A stretch of 64,000 nucleotides of DNA from Rhizobium leguminosarum bv. trifolii WSM1325 (GTDB lineage: Bacteria > Pseudomonadota > Alphaproteobacteria > Rhizobiales > Rhizobiaceae): the NCBI GenBank assembly GCA_000023185.1, contig CP001622.1:4703044-4767043 (forward strand), read 5' to 3'. The notes beneath the pieces were generated by a model that was given only the letters and a program-made list of their open reading frames with translations, searched no databases and was not told the origin of the DNA. The position numbers and the translations under genes are program-made. Within the stretch, counting starts at the first letter, position 1; each line of letters begins with the position of its first letter. Shown in pieces: positions 18,477 to 28,067 of this stretch.

Positions 18477-18493
18477 AATGGAAACGGTTCATT
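18477..18493. promoter_or_regulatory. LacI-type operator, copy 1
   Basis: The near-palindrome TGGAAACGGTTCATT (18479-18493) is the type bound by LacI-family proteins. An identical 15-mer recurs 115 bp to the right, and this copy lies about 155 bp before the repressor start codon. Confidence 0.65.
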
Positions 18494-18557
18494 ACATGCG
18501 CACCGATACAGGCCAAACCTGGGAGTCAAAGCTGACGTTTGGCTCAATTTCGGCAGC

Positions 18558-18585
18558 TTGACAATTTCTAAGGGCGTGCTACCCA
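18558..18585 (+). promoter_or_regulatory. Candidate promoter of the sugar ABC operon
   Basis: A perfect -35 hexamer TTGACA (18558-18563) is followed after 16 bases by TACCCA, a weak -10. The second LacI operator begins 8 bases further on, where it would cover the transcription start. Confidence 0.45.
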
Positions 18586-18592
18586 GATGACG

Positions 18593-18609
18593 TTGGAAAC
18601 GGTTCATTG
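18593..18609. promoter_or_regulatory. LacI-type operator, copy 2
   Basis: The same 15-mer TGGAAACGGTTCATT (18594-18608) as copy 1 lies 50 bp ahead of the binding-protein start, directly downstream of the candidate promoter. The position fits a blocking operator; two copies 115 bp apart would allow looping. Confidence 0.7.
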
Positions 18610-18658
18610 CCGCCGGCAACTCAGGTGGAGCTGAGCCCAGGACCGTTCGGGAGGAAAA

Positions 18659-19645
18659 ATGTCCAATTTTTTGAAGCGTGAATCCGTCTTGATCAATGCG
18701 CCGCGCCGTGCGGCATTGAAGCTTGGACTTGCCGGCACCTTGGTGCTTGCGCTGTCCTGTGGCGTGTCGCCCGCCTTTGCGGCCGGCAAGCCGAAGGTCG
18801 GCCTGATCATGAAATCCTTGTCCAATGAGTTCTTCAAGCAGATGAAGGCCGGCGCCGACAAATATGCGGCCGAAAACAAGGACAAGTTCGACTTCAAGGC
18901 CGTCGGCATGAAGGATGAGCGTGATTTCGCGTCCCAGGTCGATGCCGTCGAAAACTTCGTCACGCAGAAATACGATATCATCGTTGTTGCGCCGGCCGAT
19001 TCAAAGGCCATGGCAACCCCGCTGGCAAAGGCAGTCAAGGCTGGCGTCAAGGTCATCAACATCGATGTGCCGCTCGATGCCGATGCGAAGAAGAAAGCCG
19101 GTATCGATCTCGCTTTCTTCGGGCCTGACAATAAGGGCGGGGCGACGCTTGCGGGCGACGCGCTTGCCAAGGATCTGGGGCCTGGCGCCAAGGTCGTCAT
19201 CCTCGAGGGTAACCCCGAGGCCGACAATGCCAAGGAGCGCAAGGAAGGCTTCATGGACTCCGTCAAGTCTGGCAAGCTTGAGCTTCTCGACAGCAAGACG
19301 GCCCATTGGGAGACGGAGGAAGCCAATACCGTCATGACGAATTTCCTGACGAAGTATAAGGATATTCAGGGCGTTATGGCAGCCAACGACTCGATGGCTC
19401 TCGGCGTTGTCAAGGCGCTCGATGCGGCCGGCCAGAGTGGCAAGATCAAGGTTGTCGGCTTCGATAACATTCCGCCGGTTCAGCCGCTGATCAAGGATGG
19501 CAAGATGCTTGCCACTGTCGAACAGTATGGCGCGCAGATGGCGGTCCTCGGCATCCAGTATGGCATGCGTGAACTTGCCGGCGAGAAATTCACCGGCTGG
19601 GTCAAGACCGACATCAAGCTGGTCACCGCAGCGGATCTCAAATAG
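18659..19645 (+). CDS. Sugar ABC transporter periplasmic substrate-binding protein
   Basis: This 328-residue type I periplasmic binding protein of the ribose/xylose/galactitol group has a twin-basic N-terminus (PRRAALKLG), a hydrophobic stretch and an AFA-AG cleavage site around residue 41. KVGLIMKSLSNEFFKQM opens the mature lobe. DIIVVAPADSKAM and GVKVINIDVP follow, then GVMAANDSMALGVVKAL and VVGFDNIPP in the second lobe. GGGAGGA precedes the ATG by 6 bp. It is the first gene of a three-gene importer controlled by the divergent LacI regulator. Confidence 0.9.
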   Translation: MSNFLKRESVLINAPRRAALKLGLAGTLVLALSCGVSPAFAAGKPKVGLIMKSLSNEFFKQMKAGADKYAAENKDKFDFKAVGMKDERDFASQVDAVENFVTQKYDIIVVAPADSKAMATPLAKAVKAGVKVINIDVPLDADAKKKAGIDLAFFGPDNKGGATLAGDALAKDLGPGAKVVILEGNPEADNAKERKEGFMDSVKSGKLELLDSKTAHWETEEANTVMTNFLTKYKDIQGVMAANDSMALGVVKALDAAGQSGKIKVVGFDNIPPVQPLIKDGKMLATVEQYGAQMAVLGIQYGMRELAGEKFTGWVKTDIKLVTAADLK

Positions 19646-19662
19646 TCGGGATCGCCCGCATC

Positions 19663-19691
19663 GCGCGTCTGACAAGATGCGCGGCACTGTA
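19663..19691. repeat. Dispersed 29-base hairpin repeat, second copy
   Basis: This 29-base element matches the one at 2804-2832 at 26 of 29 positions. It lies in the gap between the binding-protein and ATPase genes, where it may act as an mRNA hairpin that separates their expression levels. Confidence 0.7.
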
Positions 19692-19825
19692 CAGGAAGCG
19701 TCGGCTGCGGCCGGCGCTCACCGCTACCAACCGATTGACGCGTTGACCGCTTCAGGTGAGGCTCGTTTCCGAGCCGCTGGGATGCGTGCTGCGCGGAGTT
19801 CGAACAGAGCGTGCATGAGGTCGCC

Positions 19826-21346
19826 ATGTCAGACGCAGCAGATGACGGCATTTTGAGGCTGGAAGGGATCGGCAAGCGCTTCCCGGGCGTCGTGGCGCTC
19901 AAGGATGTCTCCATGCGGATCGGCCGCGGCAAGGGGCACGTTCTTCTCGGCGAAAACGGTGCTGGAAAGTCGACCCTGATCAACCTGCTCGGCGGTGTCT
20001 TCAGGCCGGATGACGGTCACATTCTGTTCGACGGCAAGCAATACCATCCGGCCTCGCCGTTGGAGGCCTTCAAGGCGGGCATCCGGGTCATTCACCAGGA
20101 ACTGCACTCCCTTTCCAACCTGACGGTGGCGGAAAACCTGCTGTTCGAGCATCTACCGCGCCGCTACGGCCTGGTGAACTACAAGGAAATGAACGGCAGA
20201 GCGGCCGAACTCCTGGAAGAGGTCGGTCTGGATGTCGCCCCGACGACACTGGCGAGCCGCCTCAGCGTCGCCCAGCTTCAACTGGTCGAGATCGCCAAGG
20301 CGCTTTGTTATGAAAGCAAGCTTCTCGTTCTCGACGAACCGACGGCAACCCTGACCTCCAAGGAGGTCGATCGCCTCTTCGAGATTCTCAAGCGGCTGAA
20401 GCGGCGTGGTGTGACCACGCTCTACATCTCGCACAGGCTGGAAGAGATCTTTGACGTCGGCGACGATGTGACGGTGCTGCGCGACGGCCAGCACGTGATC
20501 ACGCGTCCGCTGGCCGGACTTGCTATTCCTGACATCGTCGAACTCATGGTCGGACGGAAGCTTGCGGATCATGGCATTTTTCGCAGCGACAGCACCGTGT
20601 CCGGCGAGGCGCTCGGCGTGTCCGGCCTGAAGGTGACGCGCAATAGCCCGGAACTGTCATTTTCCGTGGCAAAGGGGGAAATCGTCGGCATTGCCGGCCT
20701 TGTCGGCAGCGGGCGGACCGAGGCGGTTCGCGCCATATTCGGCGCCGATGCCAAAGCCGCCGGCGAAATTCGGGTGAATGGCGATCCGGTTGAGATCCAT
20801 TCGCCGAAGGATGCCGTTGCTGCCGGCCTCTGCCTGGCAACCGAAGACCGCAAGACGCAGGGCTTGATGCTCGATATGAACTGCGCTGAAAATGCCACCA
20901 TAACCGATCTCGCCAAGATCTCCCGCAACGGTTTGATCATGCGAAGGGCGCAGGACGATCATTCGCAGCGCCTCGTGCGCGAACTGCGCATCAAGACCCC
21001 GTCCATCCATCAGGCGGTCAGGACCTTTTCCGGCGGCAACCAGCAAAAGGTCGTCATTGCAAAATGGCTGTTCCGCGGCCCTAAAGTTCTGATTTTCGAT
21101 GAGCCGACCCGTGGAATCGACGTCGGTGCGAAGGCCGAGATTTACGAGCTTCTGTGGAAGTTTGCGGCCGAAGGAAAAGGCGTTCTGGTCGTATCGTCGG
21201 ATCTGCCGGAGCTCATCGGCATTTGCCATCGCATCATCGTCTTCTCCGACGGCAAGATATCGGGCGAAATAGTTCGGGAACAGTTTGACGAGAGCAGGAT
21301 CCTTTCGCTCGCCTACAAGGAGTACAGTCGTGTCCGCCAACATTGA
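19826..21346 (+). CDS. Sugar ABC transporter ATP-binding protein (two ABC domains)
   Basis: This 506-residue RbsA/XylG-type ATPase has two nucleotide-binding domains. Domain 1 has Walker A GENGAGKST (about residue 47), a LSVAQLQLVEIAKAL signature and LLVLDEPTATLT Walker B. Domain 2 has the degenerate Walker A GLVGSGRTE, FSGGNQQKVVIAKWL and LIFDEPTRGIDVGAK. The ATG at 19826 follows ATGAGG; a GTG five codons upstream is possible. The stop overlaps the permease start by 17 bp. The degenerate second Walker A is usual for this carbohydrate family. Confidence 0.92.
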   Translation: MSDAADDGILRLEGIGKRFPGVVALKDVSMRIGRGKGHVLLGENGAGKSTLINLLGGVFRPDDGHILFDGKQYHPASPLEAFKAGIRVIHQELHSLSNLTVAENLLFEHLPRRYGLVNYKEMNGRAAELLEEVGLDVAPTTLASRLSVAQLQLVEIAKALCYESKLLVLDEPTATLTSKEVDRLFEILKRLKRRGVTTLYISHRLEEIFDVGDDVTVLRDGQHVITRPLAGLAIPDIVELMVGRKLADHGIFRSDSTVSGEALGVSGLKVTRNSPELSFSVAKGEIVGIAGLVGSGRTEAVRAIFGADAKAAGEIRVNGDPVEIHSPKDAVAAGLCLATEDRKTQGLMLDMNCAENATITDLAKISRNGLIMRRAQDDHSQRLVRELRIKTPSIHQAVRTFSGGNQQKVVIAKWLFRGPKVLIFDEPTRGIDVGAKAEIYELLWKFAAEGKGVLVVSSDLPELIGICHRIIVFSDGKISGEIVREQFDESRILSLAYKEYSRVRQH

Positions 21347-22352
21347 AAAACAGACCGAGGCGAAAGAGGTGAGCGTCTGGGACAAGCTTGTCCGGATCTC
21401 GCTGAAGGAGGCAGGCGTCGCCATTGCCCTCATTCTGATCCTGGCGTTTTTCTCGGCGACGGCGCCCTATTTCGCAACGCCGGAGAACTTCCTGAAGATC
21501 TTCGTGCAGATTGCCATCAACACCGTGCTTGCTGCCGGCATGACCTTCGTCATCCTCGTTGGCGGCATCGATCTCTCGGTCGGGTCGCTGCTTGCCCTTT
21601 GCACCGTGATCGGTGCGACGATCATGATCAATCCGGCGTTTTCGCCATGGCAGGCGATTGTTCTCGCATGTCTTGCGTCGATGGGCACGGGTGCCATCCT
21701 TGGCGCCGTCAACGGCTGGATTTGCGAGAAGTGGAAGCTTCCTTCCTTTATCGTCACTCTTGGCATGCTGAACGTCGCCAGCGGCCTGGCGCGTGTGGTC
21801 AGCGACAATTCCACGATCACCGGCCTGCCTCAGCCTTTCGTCGATTTCGGCAACCTGATCTTCTGGGGCATATTTCCCTCGATCTTCCTGATTGCGATCG
21901 TCGTCGTCCTCATCGGCTGGTTCGTGTTGCGCTACACCGTCTTCGGGCGCTTCGTCTTCGCGATCGGCACCAATGAAGAGGCTGTCCGGCTGTCGGGGCA
22001 TGAGCCGAAACGGTACAAGATTGCGGTCTTCACGATCTCAGGGCTGACGGCCGGCATTGCCGCCATGGTCTATCTGCTCCGTCTCAATGTCGGCAGCCCG
22101 GTTGCGGGCATCGGCTACGAGTTGAATGCCATCGCCGCCGTTATTATCGGCGGAACCAGCCTTTCGGGCGGCAAAGGCTCGATTGTCGGCACGCTGGTCG
22201 GCGCCTGCATTCTGCAGGTGCTGTCGACGGGATTGCAGCTCTTGGGCGCTGACGACAATATCAAGCCGATCGTCATCGGCGCCGTCATCGTGCTCGCCGT
22301 CATTCTCGACAGCTATCGCGGCCGGTTGATGCGGAAACTCGAAACGCGGTGA
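21330..22352 (+). CDS. Sugar ABC transporter permease (RbsC family)
   Basis: I place the start at the GTG at 21330 (reads MSANIEKQTEAKEV), with AAGGAG 7 bases upstream; the ATG-less extension to 21285 lies inside the ATPase gene. The 340-residue product shows about eight to ten hydrophobic segments. It carries the RbsC-family markers GGIDLSVGSLLALC and NAIAAVIIGGTSLSGGKGS. It completes the importer with the ATPase and binding protein. No kinase or metabolic enzyme is linked, so the sugar remains unknown. Confidence 0.92.
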   Translation: MSANIEKQTEAKEVSVWDKLVRISLKEAGVAIALILILAFFSATAPYFATPENFLKIFVQIAINTVLAAGMTFVILVGGIDLSVGSLLALCTVIGATIMINPAFSPWQAIVLACLASMGTGAILGAVNGWICEKWKLPSFIVTLGMLNVASGLARVVSDNSTITGLPQPFVDFGNLIFWGIFPSIFLIAIVVVLIGWFVLRYTVFGRFVFAIGTNEEAVRLSGHEPKRYKIAVFTISGLTAGIAAMVYLLRLNVGSPVAGIGYELNAIAAVIIGGTSLSGGKGSIVGTLVGACILQVLSTGLQLLGADDNIKPIVIGAVIVLAVILDSYRGRLMRKLETR

Positions 22353-22364
22353 AAAGCAATTCCA

Positions 22365-22388
22365 GCAAAACTTTGCAGCGGTTTTGCG
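22365..22388. repeat. Dispersed 24-base repeat, family B
   Basis: GCAAAACT..AGCGGTTTTGCG is itself an inverted repeat and recurs at 37882-37905 with 21 of 24 identical bases. Both copies lie just beyond or between genes. Confidence 0.6.
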
Positions 22389-22498
22389 CCCGGAATTGCG
22401 CAAAAACAAAAATGCTCCGGGGCCGGAAGCCCTTGATTGCCCGTTGCGTTTGATATCTGGCCGACCTACATCTGTCCGGCATTCAGCGAGGGATGGAA

Positions 22499-23446
22499 AT
22501 GGCCAAGATCACCAATGTAGCGGTCCAGATGGACCATGTCGCAGGCATTAATATCGCAGGTGATTCCACCTTCGCCATGAGCCTGGAAGCCCAGGCGCGC
22601 GGCTACAAGCTCTTCCATTATACCCCCGACCGCCTGAGCTTCCGTGACGGCAAGCTCTATGCCAGCGTCGAGCCGATGGTGCTGCGCGACGTCAAGGGCG
22701 ATCACTACGAGCTTGGCGCGCCGGAGCGCGTCGATCTCGCGACCATGGATGTCGTGCTGCTGCGCCAGGACCCGCCCTTCGACATGGCCTACATCACCTC
22801 GACGCATCTGCTCGAGCGCATCCATCCGAAGACGCTCGTCGTCAACGATCCCGCCTGGGTGCGCAATTCGCCGGAGAAGATCTTCGTCACCGAATTCTCC
22901 GACCTGATGCCGAAGACGCTGATCACCAAGGATGCCGCCGAGATCCGCCGTTTCCGCGACGAGATGGGCGATATCATCCTGAAGCCGCTTTACGGCAATG
23001 GCGGCGCCGGCGTCTTCCATTCGACCCGCGACGACCGCAATCTCTCTTCGCTGCTGGAAATGTTCGGCCAGCTTTTCCGCGAGCCCTTCATCGCCCAGCA
23101 ATATCTGCCCGACGTGCGCAAGGGTGACAAACGCATCATCCTGGTCGACGGTGAATTCGCCGGCGCCATCAACCGCGTGCCGGCCGAACACGACAGCCGC
23201 TCCAACATGCATGTCGGCGGCCGCGCCGAGGCGACCGAGCTGACGGCGCGTGAACAGGAAATCTGCGCCCGCATCGGCCCGGCGCTGCGGGAGCGCGGCT
23301 TCCTGCTCGTCGGCATCGACGTGATCGGCGATTACATGACCGAGATCAACGTCACCTCTCCCACCGGCATCCGCGAGGTGAAGAAGTTCGGCGGCGCCGA
23401 TATAGCAGCCCTGCTTTGGGATGCGATCGAGCGCAAGCGCGGCTGA
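22499..23446 (+). CDS. gshB: Glutathione synthase GshB
   Basis: GshB joins glycine to gamma-glutamylcysteine with ATP. The start at 22499 ([19 protein letters not shown]) has GAGGGA at proper spacing; the ATG two codons upstream sits too close to it. The protein has about 315 residues and the prokaryotic GSH synthase N-domain. The ATP-grasp core has [34 protein letters not shown] and the metal site [15 protein letters not shown]. It lies downstream of the sugar importer and upstream of the yifB-type gene on the same strand. Confidence 0.95.
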   Translation: MAKITNVAVQMDHVAGINIAGDSTFAMSLEAQARGYKLFHYTPDRLSFRDGKLYASVEPMVLRDVKGDHYELGAPERVDLATMDVVLLRQDPPFDMAYITSTHLLERIHPKTLVVNDPAWVRNSPEKIFVTEFSDLMPKTLITKDAAEIRRFRDEMGDIILKPLYGNGGAGVFHSTRDDRNLSSLLEMFGQLFREPFIAQQYLPDVRKGDKRIILVDGEFAGAINRVPAEHDSRSNMHVGGRAEATELTAREQEICARIGPALRERGFLLVGIDVIGDYMTEINVTSPTGIREVKKFGGADIAALLWDAIERKRG

Positions 23447-23624
23447 GCCAGCCGGCCATGACCGTTCTGGTCCCGCGACCGAGCACAACCAAGGTCACAG
23501 CGGATGCCTGACTCCGTTCTTTGATTGTTCTTGTTTTATTCCTTCGTCCATGCCAAATTGCAACCGCTGGCCTTCAAAGGCAGCAGGGCGGTATGGTAGA
23601 GTTTGCGGGACAAGGGATGGGCTT

Positions 23625-25157
23625 ATGGTCGCGCGTGTCAGTACGGTTGCATTTCAGGGTATCGAAGGTGTACCGGTCGAGGTCCAGGTCATGGTCGCTC
23701 CCGGTAAGGTCGGCATGCAGATCGTCGGCCTGCCTGACAAGGCGGTTGCCGAAAGCCGCGAGCGCGTACAGGCCGCCCTCCACGCCTCCGGCCTGGCGCT
23801 GCCGGCGAAGCGCGTGACGGTCAATCTGGCGCCTGCTGACCTGCCGAAAGAGGGCTCGCATTTCGATCTGCCGATCGCGCTCGCCCTGATGGCCGCCCTC
23901 GGCGCCATTCCCGCCGATGCGCTGTCGGATTTTGTCGTCGTCGGCGAGCTCAACCTCGATGGAACGATCGCCGCCATATCCGGCGCGTTGCCGGCTGCGA
24001 TCGGCGCCAATGCGCTCGGCAAGGGGCTGATCTGCCCGGCCGAAAGCGGCGCCGAAGCCGCCTGGGCGGGCGCGGACGTCGATATCCTCGCACCCCGCAG
24101 CCTGATCGCCCTTGCCAATCATTTCCGCGGCACGCAGGTCCTGTCCCGGCCGGAAGCGTCGATCCGCGCCAATGCCGCAAACCTGCCTGATCTTGCCGAG
24201 ATCAAGGGCCAGGAAAGCGCCAAGCGGGCGCTGGAGGTCGCAGCCGCCGGCGGTCATAACCTTCTGATGGTCGGTCCTCCGGGCTCCGGCAAGTCGATGC
24301 TGGCGGCCAGGCTGCCGTCGATCCTGCCGCCGCTTTCGGCCGCCGAGCTGCTTGAGGTGTCGATGGTTCATTCGATCGCCGGCCAGCTCTCCGGCGGCAA
24401 GCTTTCCGATCGAAGGCCCTTCCGTACCCCGCATCATTCCGCCACCATGGCAGCCCTCGTCGGCGGCGGTCTGCGCGCCCGTCCGGGCGAAGCCTCGCTT
24501 GCCCATCACGGCGTGCTCTTTCTCGACGAGTTTCCCGAATTCACGCCGCAGGCGCTCGATGCGCTGCGCCAGCCGCTCGAAGGCGGTGAATGCGTTATTG
24601 CGCGCGCCAATCACCGCGTCTCCTATCCGGCGAAATTCCAGCTGATCGCGGCGATGAACCCCTGCCGCTGCGGCATGGCGGGAGAGCCTGGCCATAGCTG
24701 CGCCCGTGGCCCGCGCTGCATGAGCGATTACCAGGCCCGCATCTCCGGCCCGCTGATGGACCGCATCGATATCCGTATCGACGTGCCGGCCGTCTCCGCC
24801 GCCGATCTGATCCGGCCGATGGCGGCTGAAACCAGTGCCGACGTCGCCCGCCGCGTCGCCCGCGCCCGCGAGATCCAGCAGGAGCGCTTCGAAAGCACCG
24901 GCGCAAAGGGCATCGGCACCAATGCCCGCTGCTCCACCGCGATGATCGAGAAACTGGCCGAGCCCGATGCCCCTGGCCTGCAGCTGCTGCGCGACGCCGC
25001 CGAAAAAATGAAATTCTCCGCCCGCGGTTACCACCGCGTCCTGAAGGTCGCCCGCACGCTGGCCGATCTCGACGGCAAGCCCACGGTCGGCCGCATCCAT
25101 CTCGCTGAGGCGATCTCCTACAGGATCGCGGGTGAGAGGTTGACGGCGGCGGCGTAA
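23625..25157 (+). CDS. YifB/ComM-family AAA+ Mg-chelatase-like ATPase
   Basis: This 510-residue protein starts at the ATG at 23625 (MVARVSTVAFQGIEG). It has the ChlI-like N-terminal domain (QIVGLPDKAVAESRERV; FDLPIALALMAAL), the AAA core with Walker A VGPPGSGKSMLA, FRTPHHSATMAAL and Walker B VLFLDEFPEF, a cysteine-containing NPCRCG segment, and the C-terminal domain ending RLTAAA. ComM homologues promote branch migration during natural transformation, and comM genes are known integration hot spots. A second, broken copy follows immediately downstream. Confidence 0.93.
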   Translation: MVARVSTVAFQGIEGVPVEVQVMVAPGKVGMQIVGLPDKAVAESRERVQAALHASGLALPAKRVTVNLAPADLPKEGSHFDLPIALALMAALGAIPADALSDFVVVGELNLDGTIAAISGALPAAIGANALGKGLICPAESGAEAAWAGADVDILAPRSLIALANHFRGTQVLSRPEASIRANAANLPDLAEIKGQESAKRALEVAAAGGHNLLMVGPPGSGKSMLAARLPSILPPLSAAELLEVSMVHSIAGQLSGGKLSDRRPFRTPHHSATMAALVGGGLRARPGEASLAHHGVLFLDEFPEFTPQALDALRQPLEGGECVIARANHRVSYPAKFQLIAAMNPCRCGMAGEPGHSCARGPRCMSDYQARISGPLMDRIDIRIDVPAVSAADLIRPMAAETSADVARRVARAREIQQERFESTGAKGIGTNARCSTAMIEKLAEPDAPGLQLLRDAAEKMKFSARGYHRVLKVARTLADLDGKPTVGRIHLAEAISYRIAGERLTAAA

Positions 25158-25168
25158 GAAAAGGGGCA

Positions 25169-25467
25169 ATTGTCGGACTGTTTGACAAGGCGGTTGCCGA
25201 AAGCCGCGAGCGCGTGCAGGCCGCCCTCCACGCCTCCGGCCTGGCGCTGCCGGCGAAGCGGGTGACGGTCAATCTGGCGCCTGCCGACCTGCCGAAGAAA
25301 GGCTCGCATTTCGACCTGCCGATCGCCCTTGCCCTGATGGCTGCCCTCGGCGCTATTCCCGCCGATGCACTGTCGGATTTTGTCGTCGTCGGCGAGCTCA
25401 ACCTCGACGGAAGGATCGCCGCCATATGAGGCGCAATGCCAGGCTGCGATCGGCGCCAATGCGCTCG
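25169..25467 (+). pseudogene. N-terminal fragment of a second yifB copy
   Basis: Beginning 12 bases after the intact yifB stop, this segment corresponds to yifB codons about 33-130. I estimate roughly 94% nucleotide identity from reading the two side by side, with most changes at third codon positions (for example GCG to GCA, GAT to GAC). It has no start region, and it breaks after GGRIAAI with an in-frame TGA. Homology ends at 25467, where foreign-looking DNA begins. The synonymous drift indicates a diverged allele rather than a fresh copy. Confidence 0.85.
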
Positions 25468-25526
25468 TGGTTAGTTAGCCCAGAACGTGCAGGTCGCCGA
25501 TCTATCAATTTGAGCGTTCAGAATTT

Positions 25527-26573
25527 ATGGATGTGGGTCGCCGTCACCGGTCGTTTCGCGGCGAGATAATTTGTATGCGGAGATTCAGTGTGGAACCCGA
25601 GGAATATGAACTGCTCAAAGCGGCATGCGAAGCCACGGCAGCCAGTCACCCTGATTTACAAAGGAGCCAACGAGAATCCCCAGACGAGAGTGCAAAATCA
25701 ATTGAAGATGAGATATCGGGTTTCCTCGGAGCGATATGGCAGGATCGTAAAACCGTCTATGATTCCGCTGAACAAGCGCTACAGCCCCTGTGCCTCCTAT
25801 ATGATTTGGCGCTGTTGCAGGTCTGCGACCTGTCACACTTTGGGCTGAAGAATGCACATCATCGAAGCCGAGTGATATGGCCAGAAGCCCAATTACCAGT
25901 CCAGCCATCTCCTAATGCCGTTTTCTATGTTTTGGCCTCCAACCTAGCCCAATCCATGCAGGCCTTTCGTCTACTGGTTCTTCATGGATTCGAAGGGCAG
26001 GCCCGAGCAACCTTCAGAGGAGTGATCGAGACTGCGGACTTGCTGATTATGGTCTTGGCAAGTGAAGCGACGTATCGAGAATTCATAAAATCCTTTGAAG
26101 ACCCTAGCGAGAGCTACAAACACTGGAGAAGCCATCTATCTCCATCGAAAATTAGGGCTGCCGTTTCGCTGCTGGAAGACGACGATCCGCTTTCCATCCC
26201 AATCGATCAGACGCCGAACGAAGTCAGAAAGGATATGTATCAGTGGCTTTCCAACTTCGTTCATGTGAATTTTGTTGCTCACATTGTTGCAGCTCATCCA
26301 GAAGATTTTGCTGGAAACTCTCGACCGCTCGCGATGCTCGGAGACGTAGGTGAGGCGTCGAGGGCGACACTTGCCCACGGCCTGCTATACCTTTGGATTA
26401 CCTTGCTGAGGATTGAGAAATTGCTTTGGGAACAGCATTGCTGGAAAGGTTTCCGGGGAAAGCGCTCCCGAAAATGGTTCAAATATCGCTGCCGTGCATT
26501 GGACGAACTGTTCCTGTCCTATCTGCCGACGTATTGGGAAAAGAACCCTGTAGCTGGCACGCAGTCCATATAG
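25527..26573 (+). CDS. Hypothetical helical protein of the yifB-flanked islet
   Basis: I do not recognise this roughly 348-residue protein with confidence. An ATG at 25527 or, more plausibly on composition, at 25575 (MRRFSVEPEEYELLK) could start it; neither has a strong ribosome site. The sequence is acidic near the N-terminus and largely helical. Central ARATFRGVIETADLLIMVL and YQWLSNFVHVNFVAHI segments recall loosely related helical proteins of mobile regions, such as the DUF5677 type. Codon and base use are clearly less GC-rich than the neighbours. It is the only complete gene in the islet, so acquisition by transfer is likely. Confidence 0.6.
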   Translation: MDVGRRHRSFRGEIICMRRFSVEPEEYELLKAACEATAASHPDLQRSQRESPDESAKSIEDEISGFLGAIWQDRKTVYDSAEQALQPLCLLYDLALLQVCDLSHFGLKNAHHRSRVIWPEAQLPVQPSPNAVFYVLASNLAQSMQAFRLLVLHGFEGQARATFRGVIETADLLIMVLASEATYREFIKSFEDPSESYKHWRSHLSPSKIRAAVSLLEDDDPLSIPIDQTPNEVRKDMYQWLSNFVHVNFVAHIVAAHPEDFAGNSRPLAMLGDVGEASRATLAHGLLYLWITLLRIEKLLWEQHCWKGFRGKRSRKWFKYRCRALDELFLSYLPTYWEKNPVAGTQSI

Positions 26574-26831
26574 GCGGCCCGGGACGATTTCATCGAGAAC
26601 CCTCCGGTGGACCCCTCCATGATCGGGGAGGCCAAAACGCGGATGAGCAGGCCGAGATTTGCCAAGCGGCGAGCGATGCGAGGTATGCAATCAAGGCTAT
26701 CATCTACTTCACCGCGTCCGAGCTGGTGAGGGTGAAGGCCATCCTCAACAGGCTTGGTTTGGAGGATAATACGGATGTGGTTTTGCTCGATGCACGACGT
26801 GACAATAAGCCATCCGTCTCCAAGGCCGCAT
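26574..26831. other. Remainder of islet, no convincing gene
   Basis: An open frame ending at 26833 gives a stretch with IIYFTASELVRVKAILNRL, but it has no plausible start and overlaps the preceding gene. I treat it as a possible gene remnant only. Confidence 0.4.
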
Positions 26832-26888
26832 GACAGAAGCGGTCACCTACCGCATCGCCGGCGATACAGACTGACGGCTGTGGCGTAG
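26832..26888 (+). pseudogene. C-terminal fragment of the second yifB copy
   Basis: This segment reads EAVTYRIAGD and then, after a one-base shift, RLTAVA and a stop. The intact protein ends EAISYRIAGERLTAAA. It therefore marks the 3' end of the same broken yifB copy whose N-terminal part lies at 25169-25467. The two pieces bracket about 1.36 kb of islet DNA and lack the roughly 380 codons between. Confidence 0.75.
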
Positions 26889-26892
26889 CAAA

Positions 26893-26914
26893 TAGGGGCG
26901 CCAAAGCGCCCCTA
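26893..26914. terminator. Strong hairpin after the yifB remnant
   Basis: TAGGGGCGC and GCGCCCCTA form a 9-bp perfect stem with a CAAA loop between the yifB remnant and the convergent cysK gene. No T-run follows on either strand, so it may be a bidirectional, possibly factor-assisted terminator. Confidence 0.5.
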
Positions 26915-26960
26915 GACTCTGCGAAGATGAACGTCCGGGACCCCCAGCCAAAACCCTGCC

Positions 26961-27923
<963 letters not shown>

Positions 27924-28067
27924 GGGTGCCTCCCTTTGAAATCCTGTCCTTGAAATCGAGGAGGAGAATAGGGTCAAAGACCGGTCTAGGCCAGCCCGCC
28001 TTCATCCCGGGGAGGCGGTCCTCGGAGAAAATAACCTTTGAAAACCGTTTCTTGCCGAATGTTTATT

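Noticed and set aside
23574..25169. 531-codon minus-strand open frame across yifB
   Set aside because: Shadow of the AAA ATPase gene; no recognisable domain.
25214..25429. 71-codon open frame after yifB as an independent gene
   Set aside because: It is the internal yifB fragment of the broken second copy; its apparent start is an internal codon.
26426..26833. Open frame of 135 codons in the islet
   Set aside because: Overlaps the preceding gene by about 150 bp in another frame, has no ribosome site, and no family pattern was recognised.
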